From Bolinopsis microptera (taxonomy: Eukaryota > Ctenophora > Tentaculata > Lobata > Bolinopsidae): a stretch of DNA of 60,000 bases. Shown here in pieces: positions 36,206 through 46,799 of the stretch. A program made the translations under genes and the position numbers. Position 1 is the first letter of the stretch, and every line of letters begins with the position of its first letter. The stretch is taken from NCBI RefSeq assembly GCF_026151205.1, contig NC_087080.1, positions 15,511,337-15,571,336 on the forward strand, written 5' to 3'. Below the pieces are notes generated by a model that was not told the origin of the DNA, searched no databases, and saw only the letters and a list, made by a program, of their open reading frames with translations.

Positions 36206-36278
36206 ATACTTTTGCGACTGATGTGACTCCTGACCTAACCCCAGATTTGGAAGAATTAATTGTTACAGTTGTAATATA

Positions 36279-36370
36279 GCATCGATGGCTGATTGGTTAA
36301 ACTTAAGGCGTCCGTCAGACTTGAAATCTGATGGGCAATGCCCGCGCAGGTTCGAACCCTGCTCGATGCG
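36279..36370 (+). pseudogene. tRNA-Ser pseudogene, copy 4 (D-arm insertion)
   Basis: Acceptor and anticodon arms match copies 1-3, but the D-arm region reads ggctgattggttaaactt and the gene is 10 nt longer (92 nt). The added bases between the D arm and anticodon stem should disrupt the fold and the A box. Confidence 0.85.
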
Positions 36371-36448
36371 ATAATTTTGCAAATGATCAATGATGCGATT
36401 CCTGACCCAAAATTTGGAAGAATTTGTTACAATTGTAAATGTAACATA

Positions 36449-36533
36449 GCATCGATGGCCAAGTGGTTGAGGCGTCACTTTCAAAAATCTGAAGTGCAAT
36501 ACCTGCGCAGGTTCGAATTGCCTGCTCGATGCG
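36449..36533 (+). pseudogene. tRNA-Ser pseudogene, copy 5 (anticodon lost)
   Basis: Both acceptor ends (gcatcga, tcgatgc) remain. The anticodon arm is changed to cactttcaaaaatctgaagt and the T arm has an insertion (ttcgaattgcc). No TGA anticodon loop can form. Confidence 0.85.
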
Positions 36534-36825
36534 ATCCTTTTGCAAATGATGCAATTATTTTGTACTAAAACTTTCCACGTTTGTCCACGTCTGACGTCGA
36601 TCTTATCTCCAGATTTTTAAAAATTTCTAGACACAGTTGTAACATTGAGCATAAAATCAATGGTTGGATCGGACTTCGACGCGCCGTGCAAACTAGCATT
36701 CTTGCTTCACAAACTGAATTTCTTGCTTCGCATCGACGAGATGGTTGCAATTCAACGATCTAAAAGGGTTAACATTGTCAATTATCAATATTGATGACCG
36801 AAATTTGTTTATGGTAGGCAATGCA

Positions 36826-37870
36826 TGATGCGCCATCGACAGTGAGCCGCGCGTGCCGACTGTAAAATGATTTTTTAGCGCTAATTTCGGCCAGCCCAAA
36901 ATTCTTGAAACAAATGCGTGCGTATTAAGTAACCTTTCCTTATTTCAATTTTAACAAAAATTGGTTAGCTTACTCATAGACTTACAAGGAAAGTGTATTT
37001 TCCCCTATTTTACCCATTTGCATTACTATATCAATTCCGATATCCACCAAATTTTTCGAACAATTGTGAAAGCGGAAAGCCGTATTGAAAGGTTTTCACT
37101 AATTTTCAGAGTGATCTCATTCAAGGAACCGAAAATATAACAGAATAATACGACGAAAATCAACGAAGTACGCCAAATTACGCGACTTTTACACCAACTT
37201 TTGTCTTTCACTTTAGCTCCAAAAGCCGCGCACCATCAAATATAAATATATATTGTAGCGCGATGCGTTACTGTGCCGCGCCGCGCACTCAATAAGGCTT
37301 CTCACAGCTAGATCGGCAAAATGCGCTACTGTGCCGCGCCGAGCTGCCATGAATTGACATCGTCAATTAAAAATATATATAAAAATAAACTTGCTCGGAT
37401 TTTTAAAATGTTTGTACCACTGCACTGTTTTCTAGAGACTGTGAGAATTTTCACAATACCAAATTTGTCATACCTTTTTGGAAAAATCAGGGAGTTTCGC
37501 TTAGGTGCCATATTTGATGCTGCGCGGCTTTTGTGTTTTGGAGCAAAAATAGCTGTAAAAGTCGCGTAATTTGACCAAATTCGTTGATTTTTGTCGTATT
37601 ATTCGGATATATCTTTAGTTCCTTGAATGAGATCATTCTGAAAATTGGCGACGACCTTCCAGTAGGGCTTTCACAACTGTCCGAAAAATTTGGTGGATAT
37701 CGGAGTTGATATAGAGATCAAAATGGGGCAAAATACGCTGCTTTTAGCTGTAACATAATGTTTGATAGTTGGATATGCTTTAAGTTTTTCGGACACTTTC
37801 TTGTAAGTTTATGAGTAAGCTTACCAATTTTTGTTGCAATTGCACCCCGGCGAACGCCGCGGGCTTCATA
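36826..37870. mobile_element. Foldback repeat: two opposed arms around a small element
   Basis: The left arm (about 36826-37252) reads gcgccatcgacagtgagccg...agcgctaatttcggcc...tccgatatccaccaaattttt...ccaaaagccgcgcaccatc. The right arm (about 37371-37870) is a diverged reverse complement of the same family. The 118-bp element at 37253-37370 sits between them. Other copies of the arm family are at about 43390-43490 (reverse), 44140-44205 (reverse), 44483-44870, 48500-48670 and 50565-51155. No coding capacity. Confidence 0.8.
37253..37370. mobile_element. Short element B (118 bp), 9-bp target duplication
   Basis: Starts ttgtagcgcgatgcgttact, ends gacatcgtcaattaa, and is flanked by aaatatata on both sides. 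Contains two copies of the GC-rich motif actgtgccgcgcc. Ends are imperfect inverted repeats (TTGTAGCGCGATG versus TTAATTGACGATG). Confidence 0.85.
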
Positions 37871-38880
37871 TTGCTGCGCGTGTTAAAACAAATTTTCGGC
37901 ATAAATTTGTCAGGAGATCGACTGTAATTCCGTTTACGAACCTTTTAAAGATATTTGACAGTGCCGATTCTATCCCTTAAAGGATTTTCAATAGTGCCGA
38001 GGAAAAATAAAACATCAAATTCATTCATCTGAATATTAGTAAAGGTTATAATGATTATATCAAATCAAGATTTCAAACGCGTACAATCATTAACTCTAAT
38101 CAAGTATTGTCAACTGTGATTAAAGATCATAGCAAAGTATGCTATCCTATATGTAAGCTACAATGAGGAAGAAACAGCATTATACAACAGTATTACAATA
38201 ATAAATATATGGATAATACCAAAATGTAACTATTACTGCTAATAAATACAGTTTAAAGATAAACTTATCAAATTTAAAATTGACACGAAACTAATACGCG
38301 GTTTATATTAGAATGCAACACAAACACTAAACACATCAAATAGAAACAAAAAAAGATATCTCGCACTGTCAGTCATTACATATTACAATTATATAAATAA
38401 CACCGAAGAACTCATATATCAACAGCTCGAGTAGCGCACACTACTATTCCAATTTGAGTGTCTGACAGTGGCAGGGGAAGCGTCCAAGGTTCGATGCCGC
38501 GACCGTGATCTTTTAAACATTTTGTGAAAGTCGTCTTTGTTTAAGAAGGTCCACTTCCAGTAGCCCATTTTCTCCCCACATAACATTTCTTCATCCTCAG
38601 TGCTCAGCAAGACCTGTTTTATTTTCCATTACAGTAATTCCATGTTCCAATGAAATCTAACTCTTCAATTTTAATATCAGCGGTCGGATTAGATCCTGAA
38701 ATATGGAAGTGAAACTCAGTAAATTTTTACAGTCAAGCAATACTATAACTTCTATTCGTAAAATTTTACAAGATTTGTTTCCAGTTTCGGACAAATTCAC
38801 AATATTACTACATAACAACTTAGTAATGTAAGCAGTAAGGGCCCTCTCCAAATTTTAATCTGTAGAAGTGCACGTGCAAA
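37871..38880. other. No supported gene
   Basis: AT-rich DNA with short ORFs only. Confidence 0.4.
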
Positions 38881-38889
38881 TAACGCGCA

Positions 38890-40420
38890 GCTTTAATGCA
38901 AAAATACGTGTGTGCTCTTGGCGCGCGCTAAAAGTCTGTGCTGAAAATATTGGTTTGGTACCGAGAGTTTTAAAATTCCCGCCAATTTCCAGAAGATGAA
39001 TCCGAGATTTTGGAAACATTTGAGACAACTTCTGATACATGTTTTTCGGCTGTATATGTCCGTGAACTGAGTGGGATTTGCCCTGGTATGATAGAGGGGC
39101 ATGTGTACTAACATTTCCAGCCACTTAGAAGTGCAAAGTATACCCCTGGTTCATGGAATGAACGAAATGAACACAAAATGAACATTTTCCTAGAATCCCC
39201 TGAATTAAACTAAAACCGATTGGAATCGATCGGTATTGATATCAGGAGTGTCCCTGAGAAGTTTGGTGTGCCTAGCATGTTCAGAAAGGGCTCTGGGGCA
39301 ATGTTTCCATTTTGGTTTCAGAGTAGTTGAGATGGTGGAAACATTTGAGACAAATTTGGAAACATGCTTTTGCAGCCGTATTTATGCTTGTACTGACTTG
39401 GAATCTATCTGGTATGGTAGAGGGACACATGTACTAACATTTCCAGCCACTTAGAAGTGCAAAGTATACCCCTGGTTCATGGAATGAACGAAATGAACAC
39501 AAAATGAACATTTTCCTAGAATCCCCTGAATTAAACTAAAACCGATTGGAATCGATCGGTATTGATACCAGGAGTGTCCCTGAGAAGTTTGGTGTGCCTA
39601 GCATGTTCAGAAAGGGCTCTGGGGCAATGTTTCCATTTTGGTTTCAGAGTAGTTGAGATGGTGGAAACATTTGAGACAAATTTAGAAACATGCTTTTGCA
39701 GCCAAACTTCTCAGGGACACTCCTGGTATCAATACCGATCGATTCCAATCGGTTTTAGCCCAATTCAGGGGATTCTAGGAAAATGTTCATTTTGTGTTCA
39801 TTTCGTTCATTCCATGAACCAGGGGAGTATTTTGCACTTCTAAGTGGCTGGAAATGTTAGTACATGTGTCCCTCTACCATACCAGATAGATTCCAAGTCA
39901 GTACAAGCATAAATACGGCTGCAAAAGCATGTTTCCAAATTTGTCTCAAATGTTTCCACGATCTCAACTACTCTGAAACCAAAATGGAAACATTGCCCCA
40001 GAGTCCTTTCTGAACATGCTAGGCACACCAAACTTCTCAGGGACACTCCTGGTATCAATACCGATCGATTCCAATCGGTTTTAGCCCAATTCAGGGGATT
40101 CTAGGGAAATGTTCATTTTGTGTTCATTTCGTTCATTCCATGAACCAGGGGAGTATTTTACACTTCTAAGTGGCTGGAAATGTTAGTACACGTGTCCCTC
40201 TACCATACCAGATAGATTCCAAGTCAGTACAACCATAAATACGGCTGTAAAAGCCTTGTCACACTTTTGTCTCAATTCTGTCTCATGTTTCCAAAATGTT
40301 TCCAAAATCTCGGATTCATGAACTCCCAATTTCAAACTACAGAAAAAGAATCCGAAATTTTGGGACAGCCTAAAACATATTCTGATTAATGCTTTTCGAC
40401 TTTATTTGTCCGTAAACTGA
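38890..40420. repeat. Inverted duplication of a ~325-bp unit
   Basis: Two direct copies (about 39121-39446 and 39449-39705) are followed, from about 39706, by reverse-complement copies running to about 40260. A more diverged copy lies on each outer side (38930-39120; 40262-40420). The centre of symmetry is near 39705. Every unit contains maggaatgaacgaaatgaacac-type and ccgattggaatcgatcggta motifs. The 72-codon ORFs it carries on both strands are by-products of the repeat. Confidence 0.85.
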
Positions 40421-40431
40421 CAACTACAGCA

Positions 40432-42530
40432 AATCTATCTTCTCTACGATCTACGAACTGGGCCCGAGTTACTTGTTTTAAAATACAGCAAATCCATCTT
40501 CTCTACGAACTGGGCCCGAGTTACTTGTTTTAAAATACAGCAAATCCATCTTCTCTACGAACTGGGCCCGAGTTACTTGTTTTAAAATACAGCAAATCCA
40601 TCTTCTCTACGAACTGGGCCCGAGTTAGGTACTTGTTTTAAAATACAGCAAATCCATCTTCTCTACGAACTGGGCCCGAGTTACTTGTTTTAAAATACAG
40701 CAAATCCATCTTCTCTACGAACTGGGCCCGAGTTACTTGTTTTAAAATACAGCAAATCCATCTTCTCTACGAACTGGGCCCGAGTTACTTGTTTTAAAAT
40801 ACAGCAAATCCATCTTCTCTACGAACTGGGCCCGAGTTACTTGTTTTAAAATACAGCAAATCCATCTTCTCTACGAACTGGGCCCGAGTTACTTGTTTTA
40901 AAATACAGCAAATCCATCTTCTCTACGAACTGGGCCCGAGTTACTTGTTTTAAAATACAGCAAATCCATCTTCTCTACGAACTGGGCCCGAGTTACTTGT
41001 TTTAAAATACAGCAAATCCATCTTCTCTACGAACTGGGCCCGAGTTACTTGTTTTAAAATACAGCAAATCCATCTTCTCTACGAACTGGGCCCGAGTTAC
41101 TTGTTTTAAAATACAGCAAATCCATCTTCTCTACGAACTGGGCCCGAGTTACTTGTTTTAAAATACAGCAAATCCATCTTCTCTACGAACTGGGCCCGAG
41201 TTACTTGTTTTAAAATACAGCAAATCCATCTTCTCTACGAACTGGGCCCGAGTTACTTGTTTTAAAATACAGCAAATCCATCTTCTCTACGAACTGGGCC
41301 CGAGTTACTTGTTTTAAAATACAGCAAATCCATCTTCTCTACGAACTGGGCCCGAGTTACTTGTTTTAAAATACAGCAAATCCATCTTCTCTACGAACTG
41401 GGCCCGAGTTACTTGTTTTAAAATACAGCAAATCCATCTTCTCTACGAACTGGGCCCGAGTTACTTGTTTTAAAATACAGCAAATCCATCTTCTCTACGA
41501 ACTGGGCCCGAGTTAGGTACTTGTTTTAAAATACAGCAAATCCATCTTCTCTACGAACTGGGCCCGAGTTACTTGTTTTAAAATACAGCAAATCCATCTT
41601 CTCTACGAACTGGGCCCGAGTTACTTGTTTTAAAATACAGCAAATCCATCTTCTCTACAAACTGGGCCCGAGTTACTTGTTTTAAAATACAGCAAATCCA
41701 TCTTCTCTACGAACTGGGCCAGAGTTACTTGTTTTAAAATACAGCAAATCCATCTTCTCTACGAACTGGGCCCGAGTTACTTGTTTTAAAATACAGCAAA
41801 TCCATCTTCTCTACGAACTGGGCCCGAGTTACTTGTTTTAAAATACAGCAAATCCATCTTCTCTACGAACTGGGCCCGAGTTACTTGTTTTAAAATACAG
41901 CAAATCCATCTTCTCTACGAACTGGGCCCGAGTTACTTGTTTTAAAATACAGCAAATCCATCTTCTCTACGAACTGGGCCCGAGTTACTTGTTTTAAAAT
42001 ACAGCAAATCCATCTTCTCTACGAACTGGGCCCGAGTTACTTGTTTTAAAATACAGCAAATCCATCTTCTCTACGAACTGGGCCCGAGTTAGGTACTTGT
42101 TTTAAAATACAGCAAATCCATCTTCTCTACGAACTGGGCCCGAGTTACTTGTTTTAAAATACAGCAAATCCATCTTCTCTACGAACTTGGCCCGAGTTAC
42201 TTGTTTTAAAATACAGCAAATCCATCTTCTCTACGAACTGGGCCCGAGTTACTTGTTTTAAAATACAGCAAATCCATCTTCTCTACGAACTGGGCCCGAG
42301 TTACTTGTTTTAAAATACAGCAAATCCATCTTCTCTACGAACTGGGCCCGAGTTACTTGTTTTAAAATACAGCAAATCCATCTTCTCTACGAACTGGGCC
42401 CGAGTTACTTGTTTTAAAATACAGCAAATCCATCTTCTCTACGAACTGGGCCCGAGTTACTTGTTTTAAAATACAGCAAATCCATCTTCTCTACGAACTG
42501 GGCCCGAGTTACTTGTTTTAAAATACGACA
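40432..42530. repeat. 52-bp satellite array, about 40 copies
   Basis: Unit: acagcaaatccatcttctct, then acgaactgggcccgagttac, then ttgttttaaaat. Copies are almost identical. Three units (near 40625, 41513 and 42088) carry the same 4-bp insertion (gagttaggtacttg), and a few single-base variants occur. The first unit is a longer, diverged form. There are no unique spacers, so this is not CRISPR. Confidence 0.98.
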
Positions 42531-43390
42531 AAGTTAACTGCTGAATGTTCCCGGTCAAAAATTAATTATAGTTTATATTAAAATATTGTCTATTGTCTAT
42601 GTTTTACTATAATGCTGGGAGCCTTGTTGTAAATAATAGGGTACATACCATTCCTTGAAAGTCGTTATTTCGGAGTGAGCAATCATTTTGTTGACTAGCG
42701 AATCTAAATTGAAATAGTCGAATATCACTCAATTTCAGTTGCAGGTCGACATCCTTAAAATTAGAGAGCAAATAATTTTATTTTGTACTCTACTTCAGTC
42801 AATATAAATAGAAATTACAGCAATTTGAAGTAACAGCATATCAAGCTATATCATACATAATTATGAAAGCCTCGCAGAGATCTCGATTAAATCTGTAAAC
42901 GTACATTTAACGGTAAGATATATAGATAGCGCGCAATATAAGCGCACGCATAAAACCAATATGGCTGCCACACAAAGCTACAAACTGGAACAAGAAATGA
43001 AAATTGTGAATTCAACCAGCTTGGATACTATTATCCAACGCGACATTGGTTTGGGCGCATTATCGACAAGTTTTAAATGCGCGGAACATTTTTGTGCGCG
43101 GCACTAGCATTTTAAATTTTCTAAATTCAAATCATAGCCAGAGTTATGGTTATTTTTCAAGACAAATTTTGAGGCAAATTTTACGTGTAAATTATTCATT
43201 TTTCATTCATGATCACTCATAATTTGAACAATTTACCTTGGATTGAATTGAACTCTTCAGTATTCGATGATTAAAACAATTGTTTTAAGAACAGAGTAGT
43301 TTTAAAGCTAAACATTCGCAATTTGTCTTAACAGGAGTCTTGGGAGAATTATAAAAATGAAATTTAAACGTTTTAGCGGCGCATGAAGCC
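42531..43390. other. No supported gene
   Basis: AT-rich, nothing recognised until the reverse foldback-family fragment at about 43390-43490. Confidence 0.4.
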
Positions 43391-43553
43391 CGCGGCATTC
43401 GCTGGGGTGAATTGGAGGTCGGGAAGGATTCTGAATATCTATTTGTTTGAAGAAAATTGTGCTGGCCGAAATTAGCGCTAAAAAACAGATGATGATTAAC
43501 CACTCTACACTGTACACTCGACTGTCACGTGACTTTTTCAACCCGTTCTCTAG

Positions 43554-43828
43554 CTCCCCCTCAGATATTAAAGAAGAGGAAGGAGAGAAGGAGGAACCAC
43601 ACAAAGGAATGTACAACGTGGCAGGAGGAGACCTCATCACCCAAATCTACGCCGCCTCCGGGCAACTACTGGACCTCACCTACCGGGCTGGCCGGCTCTA
43701 TCATACCTCACCTACCGGGCTAAAACACGGGTCTTCATAGTGATATGACTTTGATTTCGAATAGACTGATATTTATTGACATTTTTGGTTAGGTCCATGG
43801 TTAGGACATTGGACAGTTGTTATTTTTT
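43554..43828 (+). CDS. Putative last exon, duplicated copy 1
   Basis: After an acceptor-like ctccccctcag (to 43564), an open frame starting DIKEEEGEKEEPHKGMYN runs to TAG at 43738-43740. The 275-bp segment is repeated at 45676-45950 with one difference seen. The encoded tail (GGDLITQIYAASGQLLDL) looks like real protein but I recognise no family. Upstream exons for this copy are not found, so it may be a gene fragment. Confidence 0.4.
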
Positions 43829-43885
43829 CTCTAGCTGGTTCTGAACGACTTTTCGAAACCATACTCCTCTAATCTGATACCAACT

Positions 43886-43940
43886 CTAACCCTAACCCAA
43901 TCCTTAACAAAAACATATGCTAAAACCCTAACCCTAACGG
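43886..43940. repeat. Degenerate telomere-like (CCCTAA)n
   Basis: Short runs of ccctaaccctaac mixed with variants. Reverse-oriented TTAGGG-like runs occur at 48836-48912 and 34518-34556. Interstitial, not a chromosome end. Confidence 0.6.
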
Positions 43941-44250
43941 GAAATTAGACTAACTTCCTTATACGGTCATATCACGTGATCGAGACAGTTTCTCGCCAAT
44001 ATCTCGTCAGGGGAGCATTTAAACCCTATGTCATGGGGGTGATTCGGAATCAGCGTCCGAAAATACATCGATTGAAGTTGGTTACAACCGTCGGGGGCCC
44101 TTTTAGAAAAATCTCGAAGATCGACTGTAGAGTGATTTAGCACGCTCGCTAAAAAACCATCCTACAGTCGGCACGCGCGGCTCACTGTCGATGGCGCATT
44201 ACCTAGATAGGGTTTCCTGGAGATTAGTCGTTCAGGACCAGCTAGAGAAC

Positions 44251-44327
44251 TTACTGGGCCGCGCTCAGCTTGTCATTCCACCTAATCTTTATGTTTATGA
44301 ACATGATAGCCTGAGGTCCCCAGGTAA
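44251..44327 (+). mobile_element. Short element A (77 bp), 9-bp target duplication
   Basis: Starts ttactgggccgcgctcagc, ends ctgaggtccccaggtaa, with imperfect terminal inverted repeats (TTACTGGGCC / TTACCTGGGGACC). Flanked by ctagagaac on both sides. Confidence 0.9.
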
Positions 44328-44506
44328 CTAGAGAACGGGTTGAAAAAGTCACGTGACAGTCGAGTGTAAAGTGATTAATCACGCTCCTACTAAATCGCGC
44401 GAATCGCTCCGCGCCCAAATTTAAGAAAATTCTTGTGAAAAGGCCCTTTAGGTGTGTAATTGATTTGAATTATGTATGATGTAGTGCGCCATCGACAGTG
44501 AGCCGC

Positions 44507-44585
44507 TTACTGGGCCGCGCTCAGCCTGTCATTCCGCCTAATCTCTATATGTTTATGAACATGATAGCCTGAGGTCCCCAGGTAA
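44507..44585 (+). mobile_element. Short element A (79 bp), nested in the foldback family
   Basis: Flanked by tgagccgc at 44499-44506 and 44586-44593. Removing the insert and one flank restores the uninterrupted family sequence gacagtgagccgcgcgtgcc. Confidence 0.92.
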
Positions 44586-44638
44586 TGAGCCGCGCGTGCC
44601 GACTGTAGGATGGTTTTTTAGCGCTAATATATTTCGGC

Positions 44639-44758
44639 TTGATTGACGATGTCAATTCATCTCAGCTCGGCGCGGCACAGTAGCGCATTTTGCCGATCTG
44701 TCGCTGTGAGAAGCCTCATTGAGTGCGCGGCGCGGCACAGTAACGCATCGCGCTACAA
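44639..44758 (-). mobile_element. Short element B (120 bp), nested in the same foldback copy
   Basis: Runs ttgattgacgatgtcaattc...catcgcgctacaa, flanked by atttcggc on both sides. The unbroken family reads gcgctaatttcggccagc at this point. Confidence 0.9.
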
Positions 44759-45145
44759 ATTTCGGCCAGCACAAATCTCTTGAAACAAATGCGCATTGAG
44801 TAACCTTCCCTTGATCCAATTTTAACAAAAATTGGTCTGCTTACTCATAAACTTACAAGGAATCCCCCCATGGTACGGAATCCTCCCACCCGGAGGCTTC
44901 CCTGTAATAATGTCATGTTGCAGGTTTGTTACAATCGATCGTAACTAATATAATAATATTCTATTAACTTATGTTAAACTTAATATCATAACTTAAAATA
45001 ATTATTGTTCCGGACGGTAGTGATATTGCGGGGTGTAACAAGTTTACAGTTATAACTTCACTTTATTAATAATTGTTTGTTGTAATAATTGTTTTGTTAA
45101 ACCAATGATTGTTTGGTGTATTTCTCTAACCAACATAATGGTCAG

Positions 45146-45354
45146 GCATGTACGGAGACCTCCCTGCTAGCTCCTGCTCCTACGAGGACCTAATCCTTCT
45201 GATAGAGAAACTGATAGAACTCCTCTGTCCTGGTCTTCCGCTGGTCAAGACCAGTTTGTACGAGCTGGAGCTCTTGTTCCATCCCTGGGTGGAAAGTTGG
45301 TACGCTAGTCCAGACCATGGAACATCAACGTCCTGCTGTTATTCAGAGCACTGA
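45146..45354 (+). CDS. Putative exon of an unknown protein
   Basis: Preceded by a good acceptor context (tttctctaaccaacataatggtcag). The open frame (MYGDLPASSCSYEDLILLIE...FHPWVESW) is Leu-rich and looks coding, ending in TGA at 45352-45354. It lies between the two copies of the duplicated exon (43554, 45676) and may belong to the same gene as 45676, but I could not find a donor that joins it in frame. No family recognised. Confidence 0.35.
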
Positions 45355-45675
45355 TGTGGCTGGACGGAAATCCAGCCTCTAAAATTAGACTTGTTCTTCC
45401 CGGTATGTGGTGTTTGTGGGAAGAGTGCCGTTAATAAAAAATAATCTTCTTTTCCTGTAGCTTATATGATATCCTAATCTTGAACCCGTCTCTGATCCTG
45501 ATCTAATACTGCAGTAATTATAGTGAGTAAGATAGAAGTAGTTAATAAACCTCTCCAAAAACGGTTGACAGGTCGAGTCGTGGCTAAGTAATGAACGAAT
45601 GAGAGCTCATTTTTGTCACGTGACAGCACTACTATGAAATATCCCTCATTATATATTCTCTACTCTGTGATCACC

Positions 45676-45950
45676 CTCCCCCTCAGATATTCAAGAAGAG
45701 GAAGGAGAGAAGGAGGAACCACACAAAGGAATGTACAACGTGGCAGGAGGAGACCTCATCACCCAAATCTACGCCGCCTCCGGGCAACTACTGGACCTCA
45801 CCTACCGGGCTGGCCGGCTCTATCATACCTCACCTACCGGGCTAAAACACGGGTCTTCATAGTGATATGACTTTGATTTCGAATAGACTGATATTTATTG
45901 ACATTTTTGGTTAGGTCCATGGTTAGGACATTGGACAGTTGTTATTTTTT
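45676..45950 (+). CDS. Putative last exon, duplicated copy 2
   Basis: Same 275-bp segment as 43554-43828; the frame (DIQEEEGEKEEPHKG...) runs to TAG at 45860-45862. One substitution (K to Q) was seen. Its position about 320 bp after the exon-like stretch at 45146-45354 makes this the likelier parent copy. Confidence 0.4.
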
Positions 45951-46688
45951 ACTTAGTTTGGTAATGTTATAATAATCTTGATGTCAACTGTTTTATAGCG
46001 TAAATATTCTGTTATTCTAACAGCACCGTTATAAAAGTGTTTTAATCCTTCAAACATATGTAGCTGATAGTGATATAAATATAATAACATATTGTAAAAT
46101 TATTGAAATGTGACGTGCTCTGGTATATAATATAATATGGTAGAATCTAGGTAGAATCTAGGTAGATAAGAATCTGGTAGAATGTAGAATTTTGATCTAT
46201 TTAACAGTTGGAGGCACGTTTAAGAGGCAAATCGATCTCAATTTCAATTGCTCTTTCATAAATCTCATCGTTGATAAACAGAGCTACAAATCTAAACAAT
46301 TGTGAGATTTATCCTTGGCCGTGTAACAACTTCAAATTGTGGTATTTTCGCGATGCAAAACTGAAAACAAACCTTAAATGAAATTGAATCAAAACTTGCG
46401 GGAACAATGTTATTGCAATGTTATTGATAATTCGTAAATTCGTGCAACCTTATAGTTACATAGTGCCTATAATTCAATTAACTAATTACAGGCCATGCGT
46501 TTCATAAACCATATTATGGCCCATTTCGGTCACAAATCGGAGCTTAGATTGAGTTCATTGCACGCGCGGTGGACAAATTGTGTAAAAACAACTATGCTGT
46601 CACAAATAATGCGCGCTATGGAGGTGACCAATAAAATCACGGCATTAAAACATGTGATAGCGCGCTGGCGAGTGAATTAGTAAAATCC

Positions 46689-46765
46689 GAGGGAGGGAGG
46701 GAGGGAGGGAGGGAGGGAGGGAGGGAGGGAGGGAGGGAGGGAGGGAGGGAGGGAGGGACGGAGGG
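46689..46765. repeat. (GGGA)n microsatellite
   Basis: Nearly pure tetranucleotide repeat of about 19 units, next to the truncated 3' side of the LINE remnant. Confidence 0.95.
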
Positions 46766-46799
46766 CTAGTTGAAAGGTTGGTTACTGTCGACCAGTCTA

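Noticed and set aside
36338-36568. ORF across tRNA-Ser copies 4 and 5
   Set aside because: It overlaps decayed tRNA genes and owes its length to their GC-rich sequence.
39236-40058. 72-codon frames repeated on both strands
   Set aside because: They follow the inverted repeat units exactly, with no splice context or protein-like conservation beyond the DNA repeat.
40432-42530. Regular array resembling a CRISPR locus
   Set aside because: Units abut without unique spacers, the whole 52 bp repeats, and the surrounding genes are eukaryotic.
43886-43940. Chromosome end (telomere)
   Set aside because: The TTAGGG-like runs are short, degenerate, interstitial and in both orientations elsewhere.
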